The notes: generated by a model not told the origin, from the letters alone. A DNA stretch of 64,000 nt from Spartinivicinus ruber (GCF_011009015.1 NZ_CP048881.1:1-64000), one strand, 5' to 3'; shown: positions 52,506 through 61,763, counted from the first letter of the stretch. A program made the numbers and translations.

Positions 52506-52669
52506 AAAAATACCGCGTCAATGCGCCATTCCCCTGGCGTAAAGGGTGGACCATGGCGAATGAAACCCTGGATTTATCCGACTGTGAAGCACAACAGTTG
52601 TTAAGAACCGGGCGCATTGAGCCAGCTAATCAGAAAAAAAAGTCACGAAAAACTGAGGATAATCATTAA
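52499..52669 (+). CDS. Small Mu gp38-like protein before the sheath gene
   Basis: 56 residues from ATG 52499: MLKKYRVNAPFPWRKGWTM, ETLDLSDCEAQQLLRTGRIEPA, and a Lys-rich end. The pattern (a short beta hairpin, then DLSD-x-EA-x-x-L-x-x-G-x-I) is seen in many small proteins placed before myovirus sheath genes. Overlaps both neighbours (7 bp and TAATG). No equivalent exists in module 1, where the sheath gene follows the cassette at once. Confidence 0.65.
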   Translation: MLKKYRVNAPFPWRKGWTMANETLDLSDCEAQQLLRTGRIEPANQKKKSRKTEDNH

Positions 52670-53838
52670 TGCCAAAAATAAATCAATTTGAACATAATGG
52701 CATTTCCATTGTAGTGAATGAGCCACCACCACCCATGGGCTTGCCCAGTAAGCAGGTGGTAGGGTGGGTTGTCACAGCACCCGACAAACACGCGGATGTG
52801 CCATTTAATACGCCGATCCGCATTGCCAGCCATAAAGATGCCCGGCTGTTAGATACGACAGGCGATGAACGGGGGACCGGCTTTCATGCGGTCTCTGAAA
52901 CCCTTAAACGTACCCAAGTAGTGCAGTATGTTGTGGTGGTGCCAGAAGTGGAAGAAGACGCCACCGCCACCATGAATAATATTATTGGGGGGATTCACCC
53001 CGATACTGGACAGGCGACGGGTATTGCCGCCCTGGCGCTTTGCCCGGAAACTCCAACCCTGATTGCGGCACCCGGTTACAGCCAAAACAAGCCGGTAATT
53101 GATGCGTTGGTGTCACTGGCCGTGCAATCGTGGGCCATTGTGGTGGCTGACTGTACCAGCACCACCCGCCCCGAGGCGTTAACGCTTTCGGAGTCATTAG
53201 GTGGCGAGGGTAATGGTTATGAGCGGGTTTATCTGGTTGAACCTTCCGCCAAAATCTACAGTAAAAAAGCCAAAGGGTATATTTATGTACCGGCCAGCAC
53301 CATGGCGATGGGGGCTATTGCTGCCGTTAATCAATGGGAATCCCCCGATAATCAGGGCGTGCGTATCAGTGATGTGATGCGACCGATTAGCTACAACATT
53401 TTAGATAAAACCTCAGAAGGGGATTTACTCAACGCCTACGGTATATCGTACTTTGCGCGTACCTCACTGGGCGGCTTTTCAGTCAAGGGCAACCGGGCGG
53501 TAACGGGTAAATTTATCAGTCATGTGGGATTAGAAAACGTCATTGCACGCAAAATTATTGCGGCCAGTGAGCGGGCCATGGGGAAAAACTTAACCCGTGA
53601 ATTTATGGAAGCGGAACTGGAAAAACTCAATGATTTTTTAAGTAACCTGGCGGCGAGTAATATTATTCCTGGCGGCAACGCTTACCTGCATCCTGAATTA
53701 AATAACGTGGAAAATTACCGCAATGGTTCCTGGTTTATTGTGCTGGAATATGGGCGTTTCTCACCAAACGAGCACATGACCTTTCACTTCAACCCATCGA
53801 AAAAAATATTAGAAGAGTTTTTAGGTGACATTGTATGA
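52669..53838 (+). CDS. Contractile tail sheath protein FI (module 2)
   Basis: 389 residues. LIAAPGYSQNKPVIDALVSLA, PASTMAMGAIAAVNQWESPDNQGVRISDV and the C-terminal NEHMTFHFNPSKKILEEFL are typical sheath features. Diverged from the module 1 sheath. Overlaps the tube gene by 4 bp. Confidence 0.92.
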   Translation: MPKINQFEHNGISIVVNEPPPPMGLPSKQVVGWVVTAPDKHADVPFNTPIRIASHKDARLLDTTGDERGTGFHAVSETLKRTQVVQYVVVVPEVEEDATATMNNIIGGIHPDTGQATGIAALALCPETPTLIAAPGYSQNKPVIDALVSLAVQSWAIVVADCTSTTRPEALTLSESLGGEGNGYERVYLVEPSAKIYSKKAKGYIYVPASTMAMGAIAAVNQWESPDNQGVRISDVMRPISYNILDKTSEGDLLNAYGISYFARTSLGGFSVKGNRAVTGKFISHVGLENVIARKIIAASERAMGKNLTREFMEAELEKLNDFLSNLAASNIIPGGNAYLHPELNNVENYRNGSWFIVLEYGRFSPNEHMTFHFNPSKKILEEFLGDIV

Positions 53839-54344
53839 AGCAATACCAACGCGCATTAAGAAGCCGAAACGCGCAATTTAATGGCGTACCGATCTTTTTT
53901 AAATTAGAAGAATTTAGCCCGCCTGCGATCAAGAAAACCACCGAAGAGGTACGGGGTGGGCGACTGATGGCGGATAAAATCATGACTGGCTTTGAGGCCA
54001 TGGAATGGACCGTCAAGCTTGCTGGGGCAGGCATTGAGGAGCTGAACGCCTACGGGGTGCATAATGATGAACCCTTTACATTAAGCGTGTGGGAGTCCTA
54101 CAGCGACGAGCACAACAACGCCTTTAAAATAGAATACATCATCCGTGGCCAAATCTTAGAGGTTGAGCAGGAAGGTGTCACCATGGGCAGTAAACCCAGC
54201 CATACCGTAAAAGGCTCAGCCCGGTATTTTAAACAAACCGAAAATAATCAAACCATTTACGAAATTGATATTAATCGCGGTATTTACGATTTAGGCAAAG
54301 GCAATATCAACGCGATTCATAACCAACACGTTAACCTGAATTAA
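53835..54344 (+). CDS. Tail tube protein FII (module 2)
   Basis: 169 residues, same length as in module 1. RSRNAQFNGVPIFFKLEEFSPPAIKKTTEEVRGGRLMADKIMTGFEAMEWTVKLAGAG follows the FII pattern. One base overlaps the next start. Confidence 0.9.
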   Translation: MKQYQRALRSRNAQFNGVPIFFKLEEFSPPAIKKTTEEVRGGRLMADKIMTGFEAMEWTVKLAGAGIEELNAYGVHNDEPFTLSVWESYSDEHNNAFKIEYIIRGQILEVEQEGVTMGSKPSHTVKGSARYFKQTENNQTIYEIDINRGIYDLGKGNINAIHNQHVNLN

Positions 54345-54931
54345 TGAATAAAAAACAGATGACCACTCACACGTTTACACCCAACACAATTAAAATCCAT
54401 TGGCCTTTAGCAAGAGAAGGGCAAGCCCCCCTTGCTGAAATATCCCTAAAATTGCCGGTTTATCATGACTTTTTAACCCTGGAACAAACCCAAAAACTCG
54501 AAGGGATCGACCTGGAAATTGCTTATTTGGAGCGACTCACCGGGCTGAAGGAAGCGGAAATACTTGAATTAAAAGCCCCGGATTACCGGGTATTAAGCGA
54601 ACGGCTTGCGGATTATTTGCAAAAGAAAAGTGATTTTTTTATTTCCATTGATCCAGATAGCTACGAGAATATTCCACTATTAAAGCCGCTGGGACCGATG
54701 ACCCATGTATCGGCTACGATCCCCACCGCCAGGGCCTGGAAGCTGATCATGCAACACCAGGCGGATACGGATAAAGCTAATAAATTAGCGGTAGGTGCCT
54801 GTTTTGCCTTATCCAATGAGCAAATGGAACAACTTTCCTTACCTGATTGGTTTTTACTGTTAGAGCGGGCCACGGATTTTTTTACCAAAACCAGCGATTA
54901 TTTTTCAGCAAAAAAGATTTTCGCAAATTAA
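54344..54931 (+). CDS. Tail assembly chaperone (module 2), donor of a -1 frameshift
   Basis: 195 residues, more than twice the E protein of module 1. A beta-rich start (IKIHWPLAREGQAPLAEISLKLPVYHDFLTLEQTQKL) is followed by helices. The frame reaches A AAA AAG (54910-54916) five codons before its stop at 54931, the same logic as E of module 1 with another slippery heptamer. Confidence 0.78.
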   Translation: MNKKQMTTHTFTPNTIKIHWPLAREGQAPLAEISLKLPVYHDFLTLEQTQKLEGIDLEIAYLERLTGLKEAEILELKAPDYRVLSERLADYLQKKSDFFISIDPDSYENIPLLKPLGPMTHVSATIPTARAWKLIMQHQADTDKANKLAVGACFALSNEQMEQLSLPDWFLLLERATDFFTKTSDYFSAKKIFAN

Positions 54932-55041
54932 GAACCGTTATCCCACCGATTTACCATATATCACCCAATGAGTTAGATGATTACGGCCTTGATGAGCTGC
55001 ACACGTTCTATCAAGTCGCCTACCGTCGTCTGTATCACTAG
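54910..55041 (+). CDS. Frameshift extension of the tail chaperone (module 2) and its slippery site
   Basis: After a -1 slip at A AAA AAG (zero frame AAA AAG), the frame reads DFRKLRTVIPPIYHISPNELDDYGLDELHTFYQVAYRRLYH and stops at 55041, 2 bp before the tape measure start. The ELDDYGLDELHTFYQ stretch occupies the place of the EL-x-x-W motif of E'. A AAA AAG is the classic bacterial -1 heptamer, as in dnaX. No start codon with a ribosome site exists for a separate gene. Confidence 0.78.
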   Translation, partial: KKDFRKLRTVIPPIYHISPNELDDYGLDELHTFYQVAYRRLYH

Positions 55042-55043
55042 TT

Positions 55044-57620
55044 ATGTCTCAATCCAGTTATTCCATTGCTATCGAAGCGGTAGACCGCTTCAGTGGTCCA
55101 GTTCGCTCGTTTAACCGGGTAAATCATGCGCTAACGCAAGGGCTAACCGATCAACGTCAGGCACTTGGTAGACTGCAACTGTTGCAGCGAGACATCGGCA
55201 GTTTGCAGCGACAGCAAACCGCCTTACAAGGCGTCAGGCGTCGTCTACAAGATGCGCGTGAACAGCAGGATTTACTGAGGGCTGCCATGGATCGGGCGGC
55301 TCAACCCACGGCCCAGCTCACACGACAGTTTGATCGAGCACAACGCGCGGTTAGGGATTTAGAAGCCGCTGAGCGACAGCAACACCATCGGTTACGCACC
55401 CTAACCAGTCAATTAAGTACGGCAGGTGTCGAAACCAACGATTTAACCCGTGCACAAGCACGCCTACAAAGCGTAACAGAACAAGCTAACCGAGCGTTAG
55501 CGCAACAACGAGAAAGCTTACAGCGGCTCTCAGAAGCCGAAAGGAGGGTAGAACAAAATAGAGCGCGTGGCGCTGAATTACGCGGACAATTATTAACCGC
55601 TGGGCTAGCGGCTGCCCCGTTAGCTGTCCCTATAAAGCAGGCGGTGTCTTTTGAAAGCTCGATGGCGGATGTGTTTAAAGTGGTTGATTTTAAAGGCTCT
55701 GAAGCGGAGCAAAATCAACAACGGGAGAAAATGCAGCAGGACATACTGAAAATGTCCACCAATATGCCCATTGCGGCATCGGGTATTGCGGAAATTGTCG
55801 CAGCGGCGGGGCAATCCGGGGTTGCCAAGGATGAACTACTAGGCTTTGCCGAAAGTGCCGCCAAAATGTCCGTGGCGTTTGATATTTCAGCCGATGAAGC
55901 CGGTAAAACCATGGCGGCCTGGCGGGCAGGGATGAACTTAAGCCAACAAGAAGCGGTTGCCCTGGCCAACACCACCAATTTTTTAAGTAATAATATGAAC
56001 GCCACTGCCGCCGATATTTCGGAAGTATTAAGGCGTAGCGGGGGGATTGCCAAAGGCTCTGGATTTAATGAAACCCAGGCAGCGAGTTTTACCGCCGCGT
56101 TATTATCAGCGGGTGATGCCCCAGACGTGGCGGCGACGGCTTTTAAAAATATTGCAGGTGCCATGACCAAAGGAAATGCGGCTACTGGCGGGCAAAAAGA
56201 AGCCTGGCAACAGCTGGGCTTTAATCCCGAACAAGTTGCATTGGAAATGCAGCAAAATGCACCTGAAATGTTGCTTAAGGTGTTTGAGCGGTTTAAAGAA
56301 GTTCCCAAAGAACAGCAAAGCGCCTTAATCAGTAAATTATTTGGGGAAGAAGCCAAAGGCCCTGTTTCTGCCTTAATTGGCAACATGGACAACCTGAAAA
56401 AATCGTTTTTATTAACTAATCAAAGCGCGAAAAGCTTAGGCAGTTCCGCCGAGCGATTGCGGATTTTAGGCGATGCCGCTAATAAATTGGATGAGCGCGG
56501 CGACTCAATGCAGTTAGAGTATGAGTCCAGAAAAGCGACCACCGAAAATAATTTTATTGAGTTAGGCAATAGTTTTAACCGACTGCAAATTATTTTAGGG
56601 CAGGAATTATTGCCCGTCGTTAACCGCATCATTGAGCCATTAAAAAGCGGTTTAAACTGGCTGTCAGATTGGTTATCTGCCAGTAAAGAAGCCGGTTCAG
56701 CCATGCCAACCATTATAGCGTTTGGTGCGGCCATTGCAGCCATTGCCCCGGCTTTACTGGTCGGTGGTCGGTTAATACGACATTTCTTTCGTAGTATTTC
56801 CGATCAAAACCGATTATCTCGCGCCCGACTTGATGCCAACACCCGTAATACAGCCCTGGCTGCAACCCGAGCGGCGACAGCGGTGCAGGGTTTAAATACG
56901 CAACTCAATAGTTTGGCAGGCGGCAGAGGGGGCGGGCGCAACGGAACCCGTCGTACGACGGGTGCTGAATCTAGTCGTTTAGGTCGGCGTGGTGGCCGAT
57001 TGGGTGGGCTATTAGCGGGTGGTGCCATGCTGTTGGGTACTGCGGGTGCCAGTGAAATGACAACAGAGGCTGTCATGAATCAGGGGCAACCAGAAGCGTC
57101 TGAAACAAGTGCAACTGAGTTGACGACCAGTGTTGGTGAAGTTCTTGGCGGCATGGGTGGTGCTTGGGCAGGTGCAGCAGCCGGCGCGGCTATTGGTTCG
57201 GTAATACCTGTCGTGGGTACCGCTATTGGTGGTGCGATCGGGGGTATTTTAGGCAGCATGGCCGGTACCGAATTAGGTGGTGATGTTGGCGAGTGGGTAG
57301 GGGGTTTAATTGATGGTGATGAAGAAGAAGCCATCGAGGGCGAAGAGGAAAAAGGCTGGTTTAGTCGTCTTTTTAGTGATGATGAAAAACTGGAAGACCC
57401 GCCGAAGCTTGAACAAATCGCTAATAATCAACAAACCCAGCAAACCATTCATTTTGCGCCCACACTGCAACTGCCGCAATCCTCGGGCAGCCCACAAGCC
57501 GATAAAAATTATTTGGATATGATTTGGCAAGAATTAAAAGCCAAATTTGAAGCAGAAATGCCAGCTATGGCAAGCGAATTAAATACACATCACTCACTCA
57601 GGGATAGGGCGGATATATGA
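55044..57620 (+). CDS. Tail tape measure protein (module 2)
   Basis: 858 residues. N-terminal coiled coil (about 30-190, Gln/Arg rich), then a conserved TMP region (SFESSMADVFKVVDF ... AASGIAEIVAAAGQSG). A membrane-like helix (TIIAFGAAIAAIAPALLVGG) follows near 570, and a glycine-zipper stretch (GAWAGAAAGAAIGSVIPVVGTAIGG ...) near 710-755. Longer than module 1, so its tail would be slightly longer. Overlaps U by 4 bp. Confidence 0.88.
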   Translation: MSQSSYSIAIEAVDRFSGPVRSFNRVNHALTQGLTDQRQALGRLQLLQRDIGSLQRQQTALQGVRRRLQDAREQQDLLRAAMDRAAQPTAQLTRQFDRAQRAVRDLEAAERQQHHRLRTLTSQLSTAGVETNDLTRAQARLQSVTEQANRALAQQRESLQRLSEAERRVEQNRARGAELRGQLLTAGLAAAPLAVPIKQAVSFESSMADVFKVVDFKGSEAEQNQQREKMQQDILKMSTNMPIAASGIAEIVAAAGQSGVAKDELLGFAESAAKMSVAFDISADEAGKTMAAWRAGMNLSQQEAVALANTTNFLSNNMNATAADISEVLRRSGGIAKGSGFNETQAASFTAALLSAGDAPDVAATAFKNIAGAMTKGNAATGGQKEAWQQLGFNPEQVALEMQQNAPEMLLKVFERFKEVPKEQQSALISKLFGEEAKGPVSALIGNMDNLKKSFLLTNQSAKSLGSSAERLRILGDAANKLDERGDSMQLEYESRKATTENNFIELGNSFNRLQIILGQELLPVVNRIIEPLKSGLNWLSDWLSASKEAGSAMPTIIAFGAAIAAIAPALLVGGRLIRHFFRSISDQNRLSRARLDANTRNTALAATRAATAVQGLNTQLNSLAGGRGGGRNGTRRTTGAESSRLGRRGGRLGGLLAGGAMLLGTAGASEMTTEAVMNQGQPEASETSATELTTSVGEVLGGMGGAWAGAAAGAAIGSVIPVVGTAIGGAIGGILGSMAGTELGGDVGEWVGGLIDGDEEEAIEGEEEKGWFSRLFSDDEKLEDPPKLEQIANNQQTQQTIHFAPTLQLPQSSGSPQADKNYLDMIWQELKAKFEAEMPAMASELNTHHSLRDRADI

Positions 57621-57997
57621 GACAACAATTAGCCCTATCCGATTTTATTTTTTCGGTTGCCAATGACAATGCCTACCAGCAGCTAACCCGCGAGTCGGGT
57701 GGGGGCTGGACCAATGTCGAGCGGTTTGGGCAAAAGCCTTTAAGTCAGTTTACAGGCTTGCCTTTGCAGACGATTAGCTTAAATGGTCAGGTGTTTGGTT
57801 CTGATGGTGTACAGCAAATGCATTATTTAAGAGCCATGCAAGCCGAAGGCAAGCCTTATCAGTTAATGGATTTTAACGGTAATGATTTAGGCCAATGGAA
57901 AATAATGAATATTCAAGAACAGCAAAAATATGTGATTGATGACGGTAAACCGATGGTTATTGAATTTACGCTAGCACTGGAGGAATTTGCAAACTAA
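57617..57997 (+). CDS. Tail protein U (module 2)
   Basis: 126 residues: LALSDFIFSVANDNAYQQLTRESGGGWTNVERFGQKPLSQFTG and the C-terminal PMVIEFTLALEEF match gpU. Overlaps X by one base (TAATG). Confidence 0.85.
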   Translation: MRQQLALSDFIFSVANDNAYQQLTRESGGGWTNVERFGQKPLSQFTGLPLQTISLNGQVFGSDGVQQMHYLRAMQAEGKPYQLMDFNGNDLGQWKIMNIQEQQKYVIDDGKPMVIEFTLALEEFAN

Positions 57998-58212
57998 TGG
58001 AAGTAAGAAGCATTGCTGGGGATACCGCCCTGGATGTGCTCTACAGGTACAGGCAAAGCGATGATGATCCGTTAGAAAAACAGCTTTATCAGCTTAATCC
58101 ACACCTGGTGTATCTCGGCCCCATTTTACCCGCTGGCACCGTTATTCAATTGCCACCAATTAAACTTAATAAAGTTAATAAACTTAACAACGTGATTAAA
58201 GTATGGGACTAG
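57997..58212 (+). CDS. Tail protein X, LysM-like (module 2)
   Basis: 71 residues: AGDTALDVLYRYRQSDDDPLEKQLYQLNPHLVYLGPILPAGTVIQLPP. It overlaps D by 10 bp, showing the compact arrangement that module 1 has lost through insertion of the membrane gene. Confidence 0.85.
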   Translation: MEVRSIAGDTALDVLYRYRQSDDDPLEKQLYQLNPHLVYLGPILPAGTVIQLPPIKLNKVNKLNNVIKVWD

Positions 58213-59204
58213 GATATAAACCACAAGTCGTATTTAACGGAAGCCATTCAGGTTTAATTAATGAAAGGCTGGTTAAATGGGAATATGTTGATTTTTCTGG
58301 CAATGAAACGGACAGACTAACAGCGGTGCTTGATGTGACTGGCATTGAGGGCATACCCAAAGAAGGCAGTAAAATTAGCCTACAGCTGGGGTATAGCGAT
58401 ACTGGTCTGGTTAGTAAGGGTGAGTTTACGATTACCGGCATTAAGCCCCAGTTGCAGCCCAGGCAGATTACAATTACAGGCAGTGCGGCGCCGTTTCAAG
58501 TTGACGATAAAAGCGCGTTTCGATTACGTAAAAGTAGGAGTTTTGAAAATGTTGGATTAGGGGAATTATTTAAAGCGGTTGTTGCACCCCATGGCTTTAG
58601 CCCACGAATAGACCCAGAATTAGAGTGCTTAATAGTTTCGCATGTTGATCAAAAACAGGAAACAGATAGCTCATTTTTAACAAGATTGGCAAATCAATAT
58701 GATGCGGTTTGTAAGCCGGTAGATGACTTATATGTATTGGCCAGACGGGGCAGAGTGAAAGCTATTTCAGGGCAGGCATTGCCGCCGGTAGCCGTGGATT
58801 TACCCGCCAATAATACAGGTGCAGCCATGGTCAATGGCTCTGTAAACCTACCAAGCCGAACCACATTTAAAGGCGTTCGGGCGTATTATTGGGATAAGGA
58901 AAAAGCCAAGCAAATTGAAATTAAAGTGGGTACGGATTCGTTTAGGCGGCTACCCAATCCTTACAATACAGCGGCTGAAGCACAAGCTGCATGTGAACAT
59001 GAGTTAAGACGGTTAGCCCGCGTTGGCTCAACCATTAATTTAACGTTGCCCGGTGATCCGAATTTAGTGGCAGAAGGATTATTAACATTATCTGATAGTT
59101 TTCCGGCAGTCATGATAGGCACCTGGTCAATCGATCGAGTACGACATTACGGGGATAAACAAGGGGGGTATCGGTGTGATTTACAGGCAACGAAACCGCT
59201 GTAA
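58203..59204 (+). CDS. Tail late-control protein D (module 2)
   Basis: 333 residues: MGLGYKPQVVFNGSHSGLINERLVKWEYVDFSGNETDRL, QETDSSFLTRLANQYDAVCKPVDDLYVLARRG, and PAVMIGTWSIDRVRHYGDKQGGYRCDL. P2 gpD family hub protein. Last structural gene of the window. Confidence 0.87.
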   Translation: MGLGYKPQVVFNGSHSGLINERLVKWEYVDFSGNETDRLTAVLDVTGIEGIPKEGSKISLQLGYSDTGLVSKGEFTITGIKPQLQPRQITITGSAAPFQVDDKSAFRLRKSRSFENVGLGELFKAVVAPHGFSPRIDPELECLIVSHVDQKQETDSSFLTRLANQYDAVCKPVDDLYVLARRGRVKAISGQALPPVAVDLPANNTGAAMVNGSVNLPSRTTFKGVRAYYWDKEKAKQIEIKVGTDSFRRLPNPYNTAAEAQAACEHELRRLARVGSTINLTLPGDPNLVAEGLLTLSDSFPAVMIGTWSIDRVRHYGDKQGGYRCDLQATKPL

Positions 59205-59268
59205 ATTGAAAACAAAATACGATAACTGTGTTATTTTTATTTAAATTCAAATTAATTGATATAAAATA

Positions 59269-59580
59269 TTGACACGTGTCTCAAAATAATTAGAATCGCC
59301 CTGCACATTCGTACCACTGTGCAGGTATGAATGTAGGTAGGCTATGGATAGACTAAAACAAAAAAGAATCTCACGCTTCTTTGTTCCAGCTAGTCAAATT
59401 TATTTCACCCACCTATTAATTGAACCATGTGCAACGCTTGATAGGAGCACACATGCAAAACCTACTATAACTTGGGTTTTAATCCTGCATTCTTGCGTGA
59501 TTAAGCCCGATTAATCACGGTCATTAATTGATCATTACCAGTGACTGATCGAACAGTCTTTGTTCGTAGGATCAGTGCGT
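59269..59580 (+). ncRNA. Candidate structured transcript after D of module 2
   Basis: A strong promoter, TTGACA (59269-59274), 16-bp spacer, TAGAAT (59291-59296), has a perfect palindrome GACACGTGTC over its -35 edge. Downstream come three hairpins: CCTGCAC/GTGCAGG (59300-59325), CGTGATTAA/TTAATCACG (59496-59519) and ACTGATCGAACA/TGTTCG...ATCAGT (59544-59576). A 56-codon frame at 59344-59514 (MDRLKQKRISRFFVPASQ...) is possible but unlike any protein I know. Either a small RNA or a short gene with structured ends. Confidence 0.35.
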
Positions 59581-59619
59581 TTAAAAAATGTTCAAGGCAA
59601 GGGATTTACAGTAAAAAAG

Positions 59620-59650
59620 CTGTATGCATATACAGTGTTTTTGTTATAAT
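59620..59650 (+). promoter_or_regulatory. LexA (SOS) box and promoter of the 63-residue gene
   Basis: CTGTATGCATATACAG (59620-59635) is a perfect CTGT-N8-ACAG LexA box. A perfect -10 TATAAT (59645-59650) follows, so bound LexA would cover the -35 region and block transcription until DNA damage. The only gene it can serve is at 59697. Confidence 0.8.
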
Positions 59651-59696
59651 GCCTGACCAATTTTGAGGCCGCTAATGCGGATTTGAATGATAGAGA

Positions 59697-59888
59697 ATGA
59701 GAGAAACAACTGTTGTTAAAGACAAAACACTAAAAACTACCCTTTACAAAGCCAATATTTTGCTTGGAAGGTATGCAGACTTTTTATTGGCTTGTGATGC
59801 CAAGAGTAATGAAGAAATTATCTGCGTACTACAGATGAGGGATAATATTGACTTGCTGTATAAACAATATACAGCAACTGCCGGTTGA
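59697..59888 (+). CDS. SOS-controlled small protein, possible Tum-type antirepressor
   Basis: 63 residues: MRETTVVKDKTLKTTLYKANILLGRYADFL ... NEEIICVLQMRDNIDLLYKQY. Helical, charged, no recognised family. It is alone behind a perfect LexA box about 60 bp upstream. In phage 186 the LexA-controlled tum gene lies at the same relative place, beyond the late tail gene D, and inactivates the repressor. The product here is smaller than Tum and not evidently homologous, so the parallel is positional and regulatory. Confidence 0.55.
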   Translation: MRETTVVKDKTLKTTLYKANILLGRYADFLLACDAKSNEEIICVLQMRDNIDLLYKQYTATAG

Positions 59889-60368
59889 AACAAAAGCTTT
59901 TATCTCTGCTTGATTGCCTGCTAACATTACCTGGATAACCCGCAATAGCATTAGTTTTTTATAGATCAATGGGTTATAGTAAGACACTTTTTGTGTATAG
60001 AATGAACAAAAGTGGCGACAGTTGCAGTTTGGTTGTCACAAAAGAGTAAACAATTTAAGGGTTAATTTATAGGCAGAAGCAAAACCTAAACCCCTAAAAC
60101 CAGAAAACCCCAGTGCGTAGGAACACTAGGGTTTAATGGCTGAAGTGGTCATGCTCACGCATTTACACAACGAATCTGGTAAATTCAAGTGTAATACGTG
60201 ACCTGGCCTTTAGGCAAGCTTTGCTCGAAAAAAATGGCTAGGTTATGATGAATTTTATATTTTCCCCTCCAATACATAAGTACACGTATACCCCATACTC
60301 TGCGGCTCATAGGCGATTTATGTCTATTGGTCTGCGCTCAGTCACTTTATAAATTTTTTTTGTAAAGC
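59889..60368. other. Non-coding stretch with a strong hairpin
   Basis: 480 bp without a credible gene. AAACCC-c-AGTG (60105-60115) pairs with CACT-a-GGGTTT (60124-60134) around an 8-nt loop; without a T tract in the + direction it is at best a leftward terminator. The right part, before the primase-like gene, is AT-rich and shows no clear promoter. Confidence 0.5.
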
Positions 60369-61763
60369 ATGGCTATGAGCGCGGCTTTAAGCTGCGAATA
60401 CCACAGGACCGCCTACCCAGCAGACTTTTCACGGCTGTTAGGGATCGGGGAAGAGTCCTACTGTCGTTATCTATGGTCGCCACGCATTAAAGAAAAGGCA
60501 TGGCAAGCTACAGGTACACGACAGTCAGGTAAGTCTGTTGTCTCGATTAAAGACTTTAAGCTAAAAGCGGAAGCGTATGTACCTGCTTTAGATAGCAAGC
60601 GTTGCTCGGTTGATTTGTTTATTTCCCCTAATCAGTTCTTTGATTGGCGGAATACTAAGCAGCTAGCCAGCTTACACGCTAATTGGCTCGAAATTGATAC
60701 AAAAGGCCATGCAGTTCTTTCGGAAGCGGAAGAGCAAACCATCATTGCAGAAGTCTTTGCTCAGATCGCACAAGCAGGTTTACCAGAACCAACAGGTTAC
60801 ATTTTATCCGGCACAGGCGGTATACACCTGTATTGGATTTATGCGGGTGTAGAAGCCTACAAGTGGCGTGTAGATATCTGGCGCAACATCACTACCAAGC
60901 TTGGTAAAGCTTTAACAGGTGGTGACTTGTGGCATGTTGATTGGGGGGCTAGCCGTGATCCAGCCCGTGTAATGCGGATGATAGGCACTTATCACGGCAA
61001 GACAGGCCGTCTTACTCAAGGCTATGTAGGTGGGCCTTTTTACTCATTTGCAAACTTAGCCCAGTTACTCAATGTGCCTTATAAGCAACCTGTTCAGGCA
61101 GCTGCAAGCAGTACAGTTGCTGTATTACCTAAGAAAAAGCCCTTAGTTGTAGTAAACCCTGGCGATCAAAATAAAGTCTCTGGACGTCATACCATTGGCC
61201 AGTGGTGGGCAAAAATCTATTTTCATACGCTGAATCATTTGCGCAAGACGGGTGTTCCTGAAGGCAAGCGGGATAGTGCCGCCTTTATTTTGTATGTGGC
61301 TCTACGACACATGAAGCCAAGTGAAGAGGATGCTTTTAAAGCCATTCTAACGCTAAATGACGAGCTGATTAAATTACCCCAAGACCAGCTTATCAAGTAC
61401 CTCAGTACTGCCCGTAAAACACACTACAAGTACCGTAAAGATAGCGTTGCTGATTATTTAGAGCGCTTATTAGGTATTGATAGCCGCTTTTTGTTTGAAA
61501 ATGATAAAGCCCCACTAACACCTGAAGAAGTTAAACAAAGCCAATCTGTAGCAGCCCAAACAACCGCGCAAACACGACGTACACAAACGCTATCGCAGCT
61601 AATGCAAGCAGCTAAGCAACTTGTGGAGGCAGGCTTAAATGCCACACAAACAGCCGTTGCAGGATTAGCAGGCAAGTCAGTTCGTACCGTTAAGCGCTAC
61701 TGGAGTGAAATTACACAAGAAAAAGGGGTCATTAGGTCTGCTTCTATATATTCCCCCCCTTAG
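60369..61763 (+). CDS. Archaeo-eukaryotic primase-type replication protein
   Basis: 464 residues. The primase core is visible: WLEIDTK (E108, D110), SGTGGIHLYW (S147-H153) and DWGASRDPARVMRMIGTYHGK (D191, R197, R200), the order of motifs I-III in AEP/RepB-type primases. The C-terminus has an HTH (NATQTAVAGLAGKSVRTVKRYW). Such proteins prime plasmid or satellite replication. It has no obvious link to the phage replication operon at 4-11 kb and may mark an integrated plasmid, satellite or second prophage. The ATG lacks a good ribosome site. Confidence 0.65.
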   Translation: MAMSAALSCEYHRTAYPADFSRLLGIGEESYCRYLWSPRIKEKAWQATGTRQSGKSVVSIKDFKLKAEAYVPALDSKRCSVDLFISPNQFFDWRNTKQLASLHANWLEIDTKGHAVLSEAEEQTIIAEVFAQIAQAGLPEPTGYILSGTGGIHLYWIYAGVEAYKWRVDIWRNITTKLGKALTGGDLWHVDWGASRDPARVMRMIGTYHGKTGRLTQGYVGGPFYSFANLAQLLNVPYKQPVQAAASSTVAVLPKKKPLVVVNPGDQNKVSGRHTIGQWWAKIYFHTLNHLRKTGVPEGKRDSAAFILYVALRHMKPSEEDAFKAILTLNDELIKLPQDQLIKYLSTARKTHYKYRKDSVADYLERLLGIDSRFLFENDKAPLTPEEVKQSQSVAAQTTAQTRRTQTLSQLMQAAKQLVEAGLNATQTAVAGLAGKSVRTVKRYWSEITQEKGVIRSASIYSPP

